64,000 bases of DNA, from the NCBI RefSeq assembly GCF_017357865.1, contig NZ_CP060096.1, forward strand, positions 1,364,001 to 1,428,000. Reading direction: 5' to 3'. Shown here piece after piece: positions 17,933 to 26,773 of the stretch. Origin of the DNA: Aceticella autotrophica. GTDB lineage: Bacteria > Bacillota > Thermoanaerobacteria > Thermoanaerobacterales > Thermoanaerobacteraceae. A model generated the notes under the pieces. The model was not told where the DNA came from. It searched no databases and saw only the letters and a list, made by a program, of their open reading frames with translations. Positions within the stretch are counted from its first letter, which is position 1. Each line of letters starts with the position of its first letter. A program made the position numbers and the translations under genes.

Positions 17933-18682
17933 CTATCTAAATCCTATAATTAATGATTTGACAAGTAAATTCCAACCATCTACTAATATAAACAATAACA
18001 ACTTAAACGGTAAAGATATTAATACCGGAGGTAACATAAACATTCCCATTGACATTAAAACACTGGCAACTACCATATCTATTATCAAAAAAGGTATATA
18101 TATTAAAAATCCAATTTCAAATGCCGTTTTTAATTCGCTTATTATAAATGATGGTATTACAATTCTCATTGGCAATTCTTCAACATTATTTATCTTGGAT
18201 TTCGACAATTCTATAAATAAATTTAAATCATTTTTTCTTGTTTGTTTTAGCATGAAATTTTTTAAGGGCTCTTTTGCATTTGTATATGCCTGCTGTATTG
18301 ATATTCTTCCTGCTATATAAGGCTGTAAAGCACTATTGTTTATTTGAGTACCTATTGGTGCCATAATAAACAATGTTAAAAATAAAGAAAGACCTATCAA
18401 GACTTGATTCGGAGGCATTTGCTGAAGACCAAGGGCATTCCTTAAAAAGGATAGCACTATTATTATTCTTGTAAAAGATGTCATCATAATTAATATTGAT
18501 GGCGCAAGGGATAAAACAGTTAATAATAAAACAATTTGAAGGCTTGTTGCTATATCTTTAGGATTTGATGAAAAACCTAAGGATATTCCTAAATTTGGAG
18601 TTGCAGGATCTGCATAGGCAGTTCCTGTGAGTAAAACAATTAATATCCCTGTAACTATGCTAATTTTTTTCATCGATATCAT
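17933..18682 (-). CDS. fliP: Flagellar export protein FliP
   Basis: The 249-aa protein begins with a cleavable-looking signal peptide (KKISIVTGILIVLLTGTAYA), normal for FliP. The signature ALGLQQMPPNQVLIGLSLFLT and the C-terminal helices with LKTAFEIGFLIYIPFLIID are present. FliP forms the pentameric core of the export gate. Its start lies 23 bases inside fliO; AGGCGGT precedes the first ATG. Confidence 0.95.
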   Translation of the reverse strand: MISMKKISIVTGILIVLLTGTAYADPATPNLGISLGFSSNPKDIATSLQIVLLLTVLSLAPSILIMMTSFTRIIIVLSFLRNALGLQQMPPNQVLIGLSLFLTLFIMAPIGTQINNSALQPYIAGRISIQQAYTNAKEPLKNFMLKQTRKNDLNLFIELSKSKINNVEELPMRIVIPSFIISELKTAFEIGFLIYIPFLIIDMVVASVLMSMGMFMLPPVLISLPFKLLLFILVDGWNLLVKSLIIGFR

Positions 18683-19049
18683 TTTTATTACCGCCTAAAT
18701 ACTTATTAGATAAGGTTTTTAATTTTTTAAGTGAAATATCAAGATTGCATTTAAAATCATTTTTTTTGTTTTCCATTACTGCTATATCCTCTTTTTTTAT
18801 CTTTTTTATATAATTTATATTACTGCTTGTTACGCCAATCAATATGTATTCGCTGCCTACTTTTACAATATAGAGATTTTTATCATGTCCCAAAAATATA
18901 TGTTCAATTACTTGCATATTATTACTTTTGGTATAACTTAAAGTTTTCTGATTCAATATTTTCGTTACAAAATAAGCCATAAATAGAATAAATACAAAAA
19001 TCGCCAAAAACCATATGATATTAAATAATGTTCCTGTAAAGCCCGTCAT
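18660..19049 (-). CDS. fliO: Flagellar protein FliO/FliZ
   Basis: The 129-aa protein has one N-terminal membrane helix (residues ~7-30) and the small FliO domain, with VIEHIFLGHDKNLYIVKVG and EYILIGVTSSNINYIKKI. FliO helps the FliP ring assemble. The gene lies between cheY and fliP, in the place of fliZ/fliO in Bacillus, and overlaps fliP. Confidence 0.88.
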   Translation of the reverse strand: MTGFTGTLFNIIWFLAIFVFILFMAYFVTKILNQKTLSYTKSNNMQVIEHIFLGHDKNLYIVKVGSEYILIGVTSSNINYIKKIKKEDIAVMENKKNDFKCNLDISLKKLKTLSNKYLGGNKNDIDEKN

Positions 19050-19059
19050 ATTTTACTCC

Positions 19060-19422
19060 TCATTTCAACATCTTTTTTATTGCTTCTATCACTCTATCAG
19101 GTTGAAAGGGTTTCACAATAAAATCTTTTGCACCTGCCTGTATAGCTTCAATAACCATTGCCTGCTGTCCCATCGCTGAACACATTATTATCTTGGCATC
19201 AGGATCTTTTTCTTTAATAAGTTTTACAGCCTGTATTCCATCAACTTCAGGCATTGTGATATCCATAATTACAAGGTCGGGTTTTTCCTTTATATATTCT
19301 TCTACTGCTATTCCACCATTTTCCGCTTCTATTACTGTTCCAAGGTCATTTTTCGTTAAAATATCTTTAATCATCATTCTCATAAATGCTGCATCATCAA
19401 CAATTAGTATCTTACTCATCAT
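19060..19422 (-). CDS. cheY: Chemotaxis response regulator CheY
   Basis: This 120-aa stand-alone receiver domain has the acidic pair D9/D10, phosphorylated D54 (VIMDITMP), the switch residue in MCSAMG and the conserved Lys in IVKPFQP. Phospho-CheY binds FliM and FliY at the switch. It has a two-ATG start (MMSKILIV) with GGGAGGA ahead; either ATG is possible. It follows fliY, as in Bacillus. Confidence 0.95.
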   Translation of the reverse strand: MMSKILIVDDAAFMRMMIKDILTKNDLGTVIEAENGGIAVEEYIKEKPDLVIMDITMPEVDGIQAVKLIKEKDPDAKIIMCSAMGQQAMVIEAIQAGAKDFIVKPFQPDRVIEAIKKMLK

Positions 19423-19438
19423 CTATTCCTCCCCTTAA

Positions 19439-20530
19439 TTATATGGAATTAATCCTTTTATTTTCCTGAATTATATCAATTATCCTAACTCCAAAGTTTT
19501 CATCGATAACTACCACTTCTCCTTTTGCAATAAATTTTCCATTTACAAGTATATCAACAGGTTCACCTGCAATTTTATCGAGTTCAATAATTGAACCCTC
19601 ATTTAATTCCAATATGTCTTTTATTAATTTTTTTGTCCTTCCCAGCTCAACTGTAACATTAAGAGGTATATCCATAATTAATTTTAAATTATCTTCGTTC
19701 TCTTCTCCTCCCTCAGTTGCTATATCATCAAAGTTTTGAAAAATAACAGGCTTAACTGGTACCCTTTGTTTTTCTTTTATGGTCTTTTCATTATTTTCTG
19801 CGGTCTTTTCATTTTCAATCTCAGTACTGTTGTCAATTATCTCATTTTTATCACTCTGAAAAGACTCTTTTTTATCTTCTTCTCTATTTTTTGTAACAAC
19901 ATGTTCTACAAGCTGCTTTGCAAAACTTATAGGCAATAACTGCATAATTTCACTATCGATAATTTCCCCTATTACCATTTTAAAGGCAATTTTGACTACT
20001 TTGTCACCCGTAAAAGATATATCCTCAGGCAAACGGATATTAGCATCTACAATAAAAGCCTTAGGTGGTGAAATGTTAATATTCATATTTAACAAGGCTG
20101 AAAGTGATGTTGAAGCAGAACCAATCATTTGATTCATTGCCTCACCAATTGCACTTAAATGCAATTCGCTTATTTCATCTTCCTTAACATCTCCATTGCC
20201 ACCCATCATCAAATCGGTAATTTTAAGAACATCTTCCTTTTTTAATATTAATAAATTGTTACCTTTAAGACCCTCTGTATACTCAACTTGAACCCCAACA
20301 TATGGAATTTTGAATTCTTGCTTTAACTCCTCCCATGATATTATAGTTACTCGAGGGGTAGTTATAGTAACCTTGTTTCTTAATAATGTATAAAGGGTTG
20401 TTGCAGATGTTCCCATGCTTATATTACCTATTTCTCCCAGGACATCTTGCTCTTCAGCCGTCAATATATCATCATCATTTACACCGCTTAATAGTGCATT
20501 TATTTCTTCCTGTGATAAAAGATCACTCAT
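19439..20530 (-). CDS. fliY: Flagellar switch protein and CheY-P phosphatase FliY
   Basis: The ~363-aa protein has three parts: an N-terminal CheY-binding peptide (SDLLSQEEINALLSG), a CheC-like phosphatase domain with both E-x2-N sites (LGEIGNISMG and IGEAMNQMIG), and a C-terminal FliN domain (residues ~285-355, DIPLNVTVELGRTKKLIKDI). A Lys/Glu/Asn-rich linker joins them. It forms the lower C ring and removes phosphate from CheY-P. I use the second ATG (20530), 9 nt after AGGAG; it overlaps the fliM end by 8 nt. Confidence 0.94.
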   Translation of the reverse strand: MSDLLSQEEINALLSGVNDDDILTAEEQDVLGEIGNISMGTSATTLYTLLRNKVTITTPRVTIISWEELKQEFKIPYVGVQVEYTEGLKGNNLLILKKEDVLKITDLMMGGNGDVKEDEISELHLSAIGEAMNQMIGSASTSLSALLNMNINISPPKAFIVDANIRLPEDISFTGDKVVKIAFKMVIGEIIDSEIMQLLPISFAKQLVEHVVTKNREEDKKESFQSDKNEIIDNSTEIENEKTAENNEKTIKEKQRVPVKPVIFQNFDDIATEGGEENEDNLKLIMDIPLNVTVELGRTKKLIKDILELNEGSIIELDKIAGEPVDILVNGKFIAKGEVVVIDENFGVRIIDIIQENKRINSI

Positions 20531-21515
20531 TTCCTTCATCTCCTTTGATGCCCGTCTTAGTAATTTTCACGCAGTTTCTCCTATTTTTTATCCCTGGCTT
20601 ACCTTTAAATTTTACTTTACCATTTATCATAATATCAATTGGTTCTTTATATTTTCTATCAATAAGAATGATATCCCCAATTTCAAAATTCAATAAATCC
20701 TTAACGGTAATTTGTGATGTACCTATAACTGCTGTTACTGGCACATATGTATTGCTTATTTTACTCTTTAAATATTGAATATTTCCTTCCTTTTGTTTAT
20801 TATTATTAGAGAACCAAAATTTAGTAGTTAACTTTGGCAACACTGGTTCTATTGCAATATGTGGTATGCAAAAATTTATATATCCCTCACTTTCATTTAA
20901 ATTTATGGATAATGTACACAAAGCAATTGTTTCATTTGGAGATATAATCTGCATAAACTGCGAATTTGTTTCTATCTTTGTTATTTCAGGAGAAAATTCT
21001 GTAACATTATTCCATGAATCCTTAACGAAAGGCATTAACTGCTTTGCTATCCTTGTCAATAAACCTATTTCTATTTCTGTATAATCCCTTTGCAACATTT
21101 CTGTTTTCCCAACACCGCCTAAAATTTTATCAATAATTGCAAATGTTGTATTGCTATTTAGTTCCAGCAATATAGGACCTTCCAAAGGTTCTGCATCAAT
21201 TATTGCAATAAAAACGGGATTTGTAAGGGAATTACTAAATTCATAATATGTAATTTGTTCAACAGAAACAACAGATACCTGTACCAATGTTCTTAAATAG
21301 CCAGATAAAAAAGTAGTAAAACTTCTTGACATATTTTCAAAAATCATCTGGAGAGTTCTCAATTGTTCTTTTGAAAATCTATTTGGTCTTTTAAAGTCAT
21401 AAGGCCTAATCTTATTTTCTTTTTTTTCATCTTTGATTTCTTTCACATCGATTTTTCCGGAATCAAAGGCCTTTAAAAGTGCATCAATTTCATTTTGTGA
21501 CAATATTTCTGCCAT
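20523..21515 (-). CDS. fliM: Flagellar motor switch protein FliM
   Basis: The 330-aa C-ring protein has the N-terminal CheY-P binding motif ILSQNEIDALLKAFDSG, the middle CheC-like domain without phosphatase residues, and a C-terminal FliN-like (SpoA) domain from ~residue 255 (VPVTAVIGTSQITVKDLL). It couples CheY-P binding to the rotation sense. It lies between fliL and fliY. Confidence 0.96.
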   Translation of the reverse strand: MAEILSQNEIDALLKAFDSGKIDVKEIKDEKKENKIRPYDFKRPNRFSKEQLRTLQMIFENMSRSFTTFLSGYLRTLVQVSVVSVEQITYYEFSNSLTNPVFIAIIDAEPLEGPILLELNSNTTFAIIDKILGGVGKTEMLQRDYTEIEIGLLTRIAKQLMPFVKDSWNNVTEFSPEITKIETNSQFMQIISPNETIALCTLSINLNESEGYINFCIPHIAIEPVLPKLTTKFWFSNNNKQKEGNIQYLKSKISNTYVPVTAVIGTSQITVKDLLNFEIGDIILIDRKYKEPIDIMINGKVKFKGKPGIKNRRNCVKITKTGIKGDEGNE

Positions 21516-21530
21516 TAGAACCCTCCTTTT

Positions 21531-21929
21531 TTACTGAACAATAAAATCGTCAAAATATACATTTTTAATTTTATCTGATCCAATTATTTTATTTACCTCT
21601 GTTTTTATTTCATTTTGAAGCTTCAATTGCCCTTGTGCACCATCTATTTCATCTGACGATTTATTCCTTAAAATTTGAATTATTACATCTCTTATTTTAG
21701 GGTTTTCCTTTTGCAATGAATCCAAAAGGGTCTTATCAGTTACTTGAAATTCTATTACAGCCCTAATAAATTTATTATCACCTTTAAGGTTTGTTACAAA
21801 TTCTTTGCCGGGTGAATAATTATAGTATTCAACAGGCTTAGGTTTTGAATTATTGCTAAAATAAAAGAAGTAAGCTCCTAAAGCAATGATTATTACAATT
21901 AAAATTATTATTAACATATTCTTTTTCAT
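21531..21929 (-). CDS. fliL: Flagellar basal body-associated protein FliL
   Basis: The 132-aa protein has one N-terminal membrane helix (residues ~5-25) and a periplasm-side SPFH-like domain with YNYSPGKEFVTNLKGDNKF and EIKTEVNKIIGSDKIKNVYF. FliL rings support stator units. It follows flbD/swrD and precedes fliM, the standard order. Confidence 0.92.
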   Translation of the reverse strand: MKKNMLIIILIVIIIALGAYFFYFSNNSKPKPVEYYNYSPGKEFVTNLKGDNKFIRAVIEFQVTDKTLLDSLQKENPKIRDVIIQILRNKSSDEIDGAQGQLKLQNEIKTEVNKIIGSDKIKNVYFDDFIVQ

Positions 21930-21978
21930 ACAAACACCTCTATCTGGTTTTCTTAACGTATATAATCTATTATATCAG

Positions 21979-22161
21979 TCACTTATAAATTTTCCTTTTA
22001 TAGAGGATTACTTTATTAATGATCTCATTTTTACTCTCTTTAACAACTATCCTTCTGCCGGTTGTAAGACTAATAACAGTATCAGGTGTTTCTTCAATAA
22101 ATTCTATTAAATCAGCATTAACTATAAATTCATCCCCATTAATCCTCGTTACACTTATCAT
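21979..22161 (-). CDS. swrD: FlbD/SwrD family flagellar protein
   Basis: The 60-aa protein starts ISVTRINGDEFIVNADLIE and continues with EETPDTVISLTTGRRIVVKE, the full signature of the FlbD (YlzI/SwrD) family. In B. subtilis SwrD raises motor torque for swarming. It lies between flgE and fliL as in Bacillus. The last few residues (YKRKIYK) are basic. Confidence 0.9.
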   Translation of the reverse strand: MISVTRINGDEFIVNADLIEFIEETPDTVISLTTGRRIVVKESKNEIINKVILYKRKIYK

Positions 22162-22205
22162 ATTACACCCCCTTAATATAACCAGGCATTATAAGCCTGA
22201 TTATA

Positions 22206-23441
22206 TTATCTTTTCAAATTTACAAGGTCTTGAAGTATTTCATCTGATGTCGTGATAACCTTAGAATTTGCCTGAAATCCTCTTTCTGTTGTAATCATAT
22301 CGGAAAATTCGTTTGCAAGGTCAACATTTGACATTTCCAGTGTACCGGGATTTAAAGCACCCCTCGTAGAAGTTGCCGGTACTCCTATCATTGGATCGCC
22401 TGAGTTAACGGTATTGATAAACATGGTATTTCCGGTTTTCTCAAGCCCCATCGGGTTCTGAAAATCTGCTGTTGCAATCTGACCAATAACCTGTCTTCTA
22501 CCATTAGAATAAATTCCTGATATTACACCATATTTATCAATATTTATATTTTCAAGAGAACCGGCAGCATTTCCATCTTTACTAAGCTCCCGTATATCAG
22601 TATCATTTGAAAACATTGTGAGCTTTGATAAATCTGTACTAACCGGACCTATTGTAGCATTGGTTTTAGTGGTATCCATGGTAAATGTTAATGTTCCAGT
22701 TGCAGTACCAGAAATATTACCATTAGCATCGAAGGTCAAAGTACCATTACCTGTAATAGATGTTATACTGGAATCTGATGAATTTGCACTCCAATTCCAA
22801 GTGTTAGAAGCAGTTCTTTTAAAATTTATTGTCACAATATGGCTTCCGCCTTGCGAATCATAAACTGTTACATTATATGATGCACTGCTATTTATTGGAG
22901 TTGCAGCATTGAGATTACCACCTATTTGTAATTGCGTTGTTGTTGCAGGATTTGTATTAGACCAGTCTTTTAAGCTGATAGGCTTAATACTGCTAGAATC
23001 TGTACTAATCGTCTTACCATCAGACGACATCCATCCCAAAACCTTATAACCATCAGGTGTTACAAGTTCACCGTTTGAATCAAAGGAAAAATTTCCTGCT
23101 CGTGTATATAAATTAGCTCCTCCGTTTGAAACAATGAAAAAGCCGTTACCATCTATTGAAAGGTCAGTTGAGTTGTCGGTTCTTTGTGCACCACCTCTTG
23201 AAAAATTAGTATCAATTGAACCAATAGCAACTCCAAGCCCAATCTGCTGTGGATTTGTACCTCCGCCATTTCCCTGTGCCGCAGAAGCACCTTTTATTGT
23301 TTGACTGAATATTTCCTTAAATGTCATCCTGCTGGATTTATATCCAATAGTATTGACATTTGCTATATTATTTCCTATAACGTCCATTTTTGCCTGATGT
23401 GCCCTTAAACCTGAAACTGCAGAATACATTGACCTTAACAT
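22206..23441 (-). CDS. flgE: Flagellar hook protein FlgE
   Basis: The 411-aa axial protein has the rod/hook N-terminal block MLRSMYSAVSGLRAHQ and GNNIANVNTIGYKSS, a variable Ser/Thr/Asn-rich middle that would form the exposed D1/D2 domains, and a C-terminal heptad helix (VDLANEFSDMITTERGFQAN). Its length fits a hook protein rather than the ~260-aa FlgG. It follows flgD and the TIGR02530-like gene. Confidence 0.93.
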   Translation of the reverse strand: MLRSMYSAVSGLRAHQAKMDVIGNNIANVNTIGYKSSRMTFKEIFSQTIKGASAAQGNGGGTNPQQIGLGVAIGSIDTNFSRGGAQRTDNSTDLSIDGNGFFIVSNGGANLYTRAGNFSFDSNGELVTPDGYKVLGWMSSDGKTISTDSSSIKPISLKDWSNTNPATTTQLQIGGNLNAATPINSSASYNVTVYDSQGGSHIVTINFKRTASNTWNWSANSSDSSITSITGNGTLTFDANGNISGTATGTLTFTMDTTKTNATIGPVSTDLSKLTMFSNDTDIRELSKDGNAAGSLENINIDKYGVISGIYSNGRRQVIGQIATADFQNPMGLEKTGNTMFINTVNSGDPMIGVPATSTRGALNPGTLEMSNVDLANEFSDMITTERGFQANSKVITTSDEILQDLVNLKR

Positions 23442-23517
23442 TCTTTTATCCTCCTTTATTCTGTGCTGTCTGCTTTATCTATCGTTCAAAAGCAGCAAGC
23501 CTCCATAATGGTCCGGC

Positions 23518-23877
23518 TTATATTATTACAGCACCATCAATATTTGTTATAACATTATTTTTAAGTGCTTGTCCATCTATGGCAGTAATTACTGTTCTAT
23601 TCTTTAAATTAACTACAAAGGCTTTTCTATCGATTAATATTAAAGTATTTCTAATACCTTTTGATTCAGCCTTGTTTACAGCTTCAATCAACTTATTATA
23701 TTCGATTTCAGAAACATTTAAATTCCTCATACTGATTCTTTCTATTGCATGTTTGGAAAATTTTAATTCTTCTTTCTTTTTGCTAAATATATCTTCAAAT
23801 TTATTGTTTTTTACACTGCTTGTCTTATTTGAAATACCATTAACATATACATATCCTGTTAAATTTATTTTATCCAT
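23518..23877 (-). CDS. Flagellar operon protein of the TIGR02530 type
   Basis: The ~119-aa protein carries the block FSKHAIERISMRNLNVSE followed by GIRNTLILIDRKAFVVN and NRTVITAIDG, which I recognise as the uncharacterised 'flagellar operon protein' family found between flgD and flgE in Firmicutes. Its biochemical role is not known to me. The ATG at 23877 has AAGGTG 9 nt upstream; the longer frame would begin at GTG. Confidence 0.8.
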   Translation of the reverse strand: MDKINLTGYVYVNGISNKTSSVKNNKFEDIFSKKKEELKFSKHAIERISMRNLNVSEIEYNKLIEAVNKAESKGIRNTLILIDRKAFVVNLKNRTVITAIDGQALKNNVITNIDGAVII

Positions 23878-23890
23878 TAGTATCAACACC

Positions 23891-24283
23891 TTAAGTAGTA
23901 ACAGTTACAACTGAATCAATAGGAACATCTGCATCTTGAACTTTTAGATAAAATTGACCATCTTGAGAAAATACACCTTCTACTTTTCCATTAATATTTT
24001 TTGATACTCCTCCGTCATTTATTGTAGCAGATATTGTTTTACCTAAAAGGTTATATGCTTTTACCGCATTAAAACTTGAATTTAAATTCTGCATTTGCTC
24101 TAATGAAGAAAACTGCGCCATTTGAGCAATAAATTCCTTATCATTCATTGGATTTAAAGGGTCTTGATTTTTTAATTGTGTTACAAGAAGCTGTAAAAAA
24201 TCATTTTTACCCAGGGCAGAATTAAGGTTTGCAACCGGCACATTTGTGTTTAAATAATTGTTGTATTTAGTATTAATATCCAT
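23891..24283 (-). CDS. flgD: Flagellar hook capping protein FlgD
   Basis: The ~130-aa protein has the FlgD signature LGKNDFLQLLVTQLKNQDPLNP followed by KEFIAQMAQFSSLEQMQNL, then one small beta domain. It is shorter than enterobacterial FlgD (lacking the full second domain), as is usual in Firmicutes. FlgD caps the growing hook. I chose the ATG at 24283, just after AAGGGGGC, because the longer frame overlaps fliK without similarity. Confidence 0.92.
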   Translation of the reverse strand: MDINTKYNNYLNTNVPVANLNSALGKNDFLQLLVTQLKNQDPLNPMNDKEFIAQMAQFSSLEQMQNLNSSFNAVKAYNLLGKTISATINDGGVSKNINGKVEGVFSQDGQFYLKVQDADVPIDSVVTVTT

Positions 24284-24299
24284 TGACTTAGCCCCCTTC

Positions 24300-25709
24300 T
24301 TATACCATGACATCAACATGGTCATCTGATATAAAATTATTTATATTCTCCGATACAACACTATTTTCTAAAAAATAGTCATTATACGAAGTAAACATGA
24401 AACTTCTATTGCCTGAATTTTGACTATTTCCCTCCCCTTTAAAGTTCTGTCCATTATACTGGGATGCAAACTGCATATTTTTATCAACAGAAACGTTAAA
24501 GTTATCAATTTTTATGCCCTTTGCCTCCAGTTGGCTATTTAAGATACCTACATTAGCCTCAATTTGATGCTTGACTTTTTCATTTTCTGTAATTATATTT
24601 GCAATTAAATTGCCGCCGTTTGATTGCAGGTTTATCTCCACTTTTCCAAGAAAATCCGGCTTTAATTGTATTTTTAATATTGACGTAGATTCAGTCTTGG
24701 AAAGATTAATATTTTTAACAATCTGGTTAATAATATCAACATCCTTATCAGGCAGTCTTACATCTTTATTATTTGAAATCACTTTATTAGTTGTAGTTTT
24801 TAAAGAAAAATCATTTGAAATATTCTGATTGTTCTCAAAACTCATTTTAAAATCTTCATGTGGTTTATTTTCACTTTGTTTGTCCTGTGAATTTTTAATT
24901 TTAATTATATTATCTTCTGCAACGCCACTGTCATCTTTCATTGTCTGATTATCATTTTGGAGAAAATTTCTTTGCTGATTTACGTATTTTATATTTTTAA
25001 TTATTTTTTGGTCTTCTATTTGTTCCACATCAATATTATTTTTTGCTTTTATATTTTCTTTGTTCTTTATATTTGATTCTTCATACGGAACAAGCAAATG
25101 AGTACTTTCTGCTTTAGTTTGCATATTTGTAACTAAAACAGAATCTTTACCGCTATTTACCTCTGAAATTAAAGCTGCTTTGTTATTTAAAGTCATATCA
25201 GCTTTTGTATCATAGTCATCCTTTATTTTATCAAGCTTATTTCCTTTCATGCCTTTCAAAACATCATCAGGAGCAATTTTTATACCAAAATTATTTTCTA
25301 AAATTTGCGAAATCTTTTTTGATACCTCTTTTAAATCAAGATTATTTATACTCAAATTTTTTATTAGATTTGTTCCAAATTGTTGTAATTCATTTTTATC
25401 CATAGCTGTAATATTTCCTTTGTCAATATCTTTTAATATATTATTTATCATGTTTTGAAGGATTGATAATGTTAAAGGATTTGCATTTTTTTCTGATATA
25501 GTATTATCTTTCAAAGAATTTAAGGTAAAAACCGTATTATTAATTTTTTTGCTACTTTTAAATTGTGAAAATAATGCCGTTTTACATAGCTCTATATCAA
25601 GATTTTCACCAATTACATCTTTAAAAGATTTTACTGCATTATTTTTATCTTCTGTATTGCTTTTTGCCATCTTTAACTGGACTATATTTTGTATAACGGG
25701 CTGAATCAT
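24300..25709 (-). CDS. fliK: Flagellar hook-length control protein FliK
   Basis: The 469-aa protein has a long, poorly conserved Asn/Lys-rich N-terminal ruler region and the conserved C-terminal hook-length domain from ~residue 345 (ILKIQLKPDFLGKVEINLQ and LEAKGIKIDNFNVSV). It is secreted during hook assembly and signals FlhB to switch substrates. The start has a strong AGGAGGTG site. It lies between the motE-like gene and flgD. Confidence 0.9.
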   Translation of the reverse strand: MIQPVIQNIVQLKMAKSNTEDKNNAVKSFKDVIGENLDIELCKTALFSQFKSSKKINNTVFTLNSLKDNTISEKNANPLTLSILQNMINNILKDIDKGNITAMDKNELQQFGTNLIKNLSINNLDLKEVSKKISQILENNFGIKIAPDDVLKGMKGNKLDKIKDDYDTKADMTLNNKAALISEVNSGKDSVLVTNMQTKAESTHLLVPYEESNIKNKENIKAKNNIDVEQIEDQKIIKNIKYVNQQRNFLQNDNQTMKDDSGVAEDNIIKIKNSQDKQSENKPHEDFKMSFENNQNISNDFSLKTTTNKVISNNKDVRLPDKDVDIINQIVKNINLSKTESTSILKIQLKPDFLGKVEINLQSNGGNLIANIITENEKVKHQIEANVGILNSQLEAKGIKIDNFNVSVDKNMQFASQYNGQNFKGEGNSQNSGNRSFMFTSYNDYFLENSVVSENINNFISDDHVDVMV

Positions 25710-25724
25710 TATTTCACCTCCTTT

Positions 25725-26255
25725 CTATGGGATTTTTTGAGCATTATTTACTAATATTTTTGTTATCTGAGCTGCTCTATCTGGATTCATAAAGCTTAGT
25801 ATTTTAGATGCACTATCCTTATTCATATTACTTAATATGGTTATTACAATATTATCGTCGCTTATTTTGCTTAAAATACCTGCCGCATTTTGTGGATCCA
25901 TATTATCATAATATGTTGCAAGGTCTTTCATACTCGTTTTTTTTGCATCCAGTTGCAGCTTTAAATTATTTAAATCACTTTCTTTTTTATTTAATTGCAT
26001 TTGCAAATCATCAAGCTGTTTTTGCTTATCATTAAGGCTTGCTTCTTTTTCATTTAATTTTTTTTCTTTTTGTGATAATTCATTTTCTAATTTCTTTAAT
26101 TGATCCTGACTATTATCAACCTTTTTAGCAGAAATTATATTTTTAAATATTGGTATTTTACTGATTTGTGTTAATACTCGATTGCTAATACCACCAATAT
26201 TAAAGTAAAATAATGCACCAGAAGCAGCAGGAATTATTAATATAAAAATTATCAT
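25725..26255 (-). CDS. MotE/YlxF-like flagellar membrane protein (start disrupted by a 9-A run)
   Basis: The frame encodes one N-terminal membrane helix (MIIFILIIPAASGALFYF), a long coiled coil (residues ~45-110) and a C-terminal MgtE-N-like domain (YYDNMDPQNAAGILSKISDD), the layout of MotE/YlxF proteins encoded between fliJ and fliK. The in-frame ATG at 26255 has no ribosome site. A well-placed ATG at 26299 (AGGGGG upstream) would start MESQPLKKK, the expected cytosolic basic N-terminus, but a run of nine As (26282-26274) leaves it one base out of frame. An added A restores one frame (~190 aa). Slippage, a real mutation or a read error could each explain this. Confidence 0.8.
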   Translation of the reverse strand: MIIFILIIPAASGALFYFNIGGISNRVLTQISKIPIFKNIISAKKVDNSQDQLKKLENELSQKEKKLNEKEASLNDKQKQLDDLQMQLNKKESDLNNLKLQLDAKKTSMKDLATYYDNMDPQNAAGILSKISDDNIVITILSNMNKDSASKILSFMNPDRAAQITKILVNNAQKIP

Positions 26256-26316
26256 TAATAATTTAATAGACCGTTTTTTTTTAATGGTTGACTTTCCATT
26301 GAATTTTTTCCCCCTA

Positions 26317-26769
26317 TTATAGTTCTGTTATAGATTTTGCAATCTTAAAGCAAATTTGTTCATCTATGAATAAATTTTGTTCTATACTCTGCAAATACTG
26401 ATATTCCAAATATCTTCTTTCTTTTAAATTTTCAAGGGATTTTTTTTCTTTATTGACCTCAATAAGTTTTTCTCTTCTAAATTTTATTTCTTTTTTTAAT
26501 TCGCATATAATATTTTTTTGTTCGTCTATTTTTTTGTATATTATGTTCATATATAAGTTGTTTTGAATAATATCCCTTGCTTTCATACCCGTTTTTGTCT
26601 GCCTATTATTATTTTCTATAAGCCTTGTTACTTCTTTTGATAATTCATTTAATCTTTTTTTATGATATTCATATTTATTAATTACAACAGCCAAATTTTC
26701 CTCTTCAAGTTTCTGAGTATGTTTTTTAAAACTTAAAATCGGTTGAAGTGAATACTCGAATTTTTTCAT
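26317..26769 (-). CDS. fliJ: Flagellar export chaperone FliJ
   Basis: The 150-aa protein is a single antiparallel coiled coil starting KKFEYSLQPILSFKKHTQKL, typical of FliJ. It would sit in the FliI hexamer and connect it to FlhA. It lies 4 nt after fliI. Confidence 0.88.
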   Translation of the reverse strand: MKKFEYSLQPILSFKKHTQKLEEENLAVVINKYEYHKKRLNELSKEVTRLIENNNRQTKTGMKARDIIQNNLYMNIIYKKIDEQKNIICELKKEIKFRREKLIEVNKEKKSLENLKERRYLEYQYLQSIEQNLFIDEQICFKIAKSITEL

Positions 26770-26773
26770 TCTA

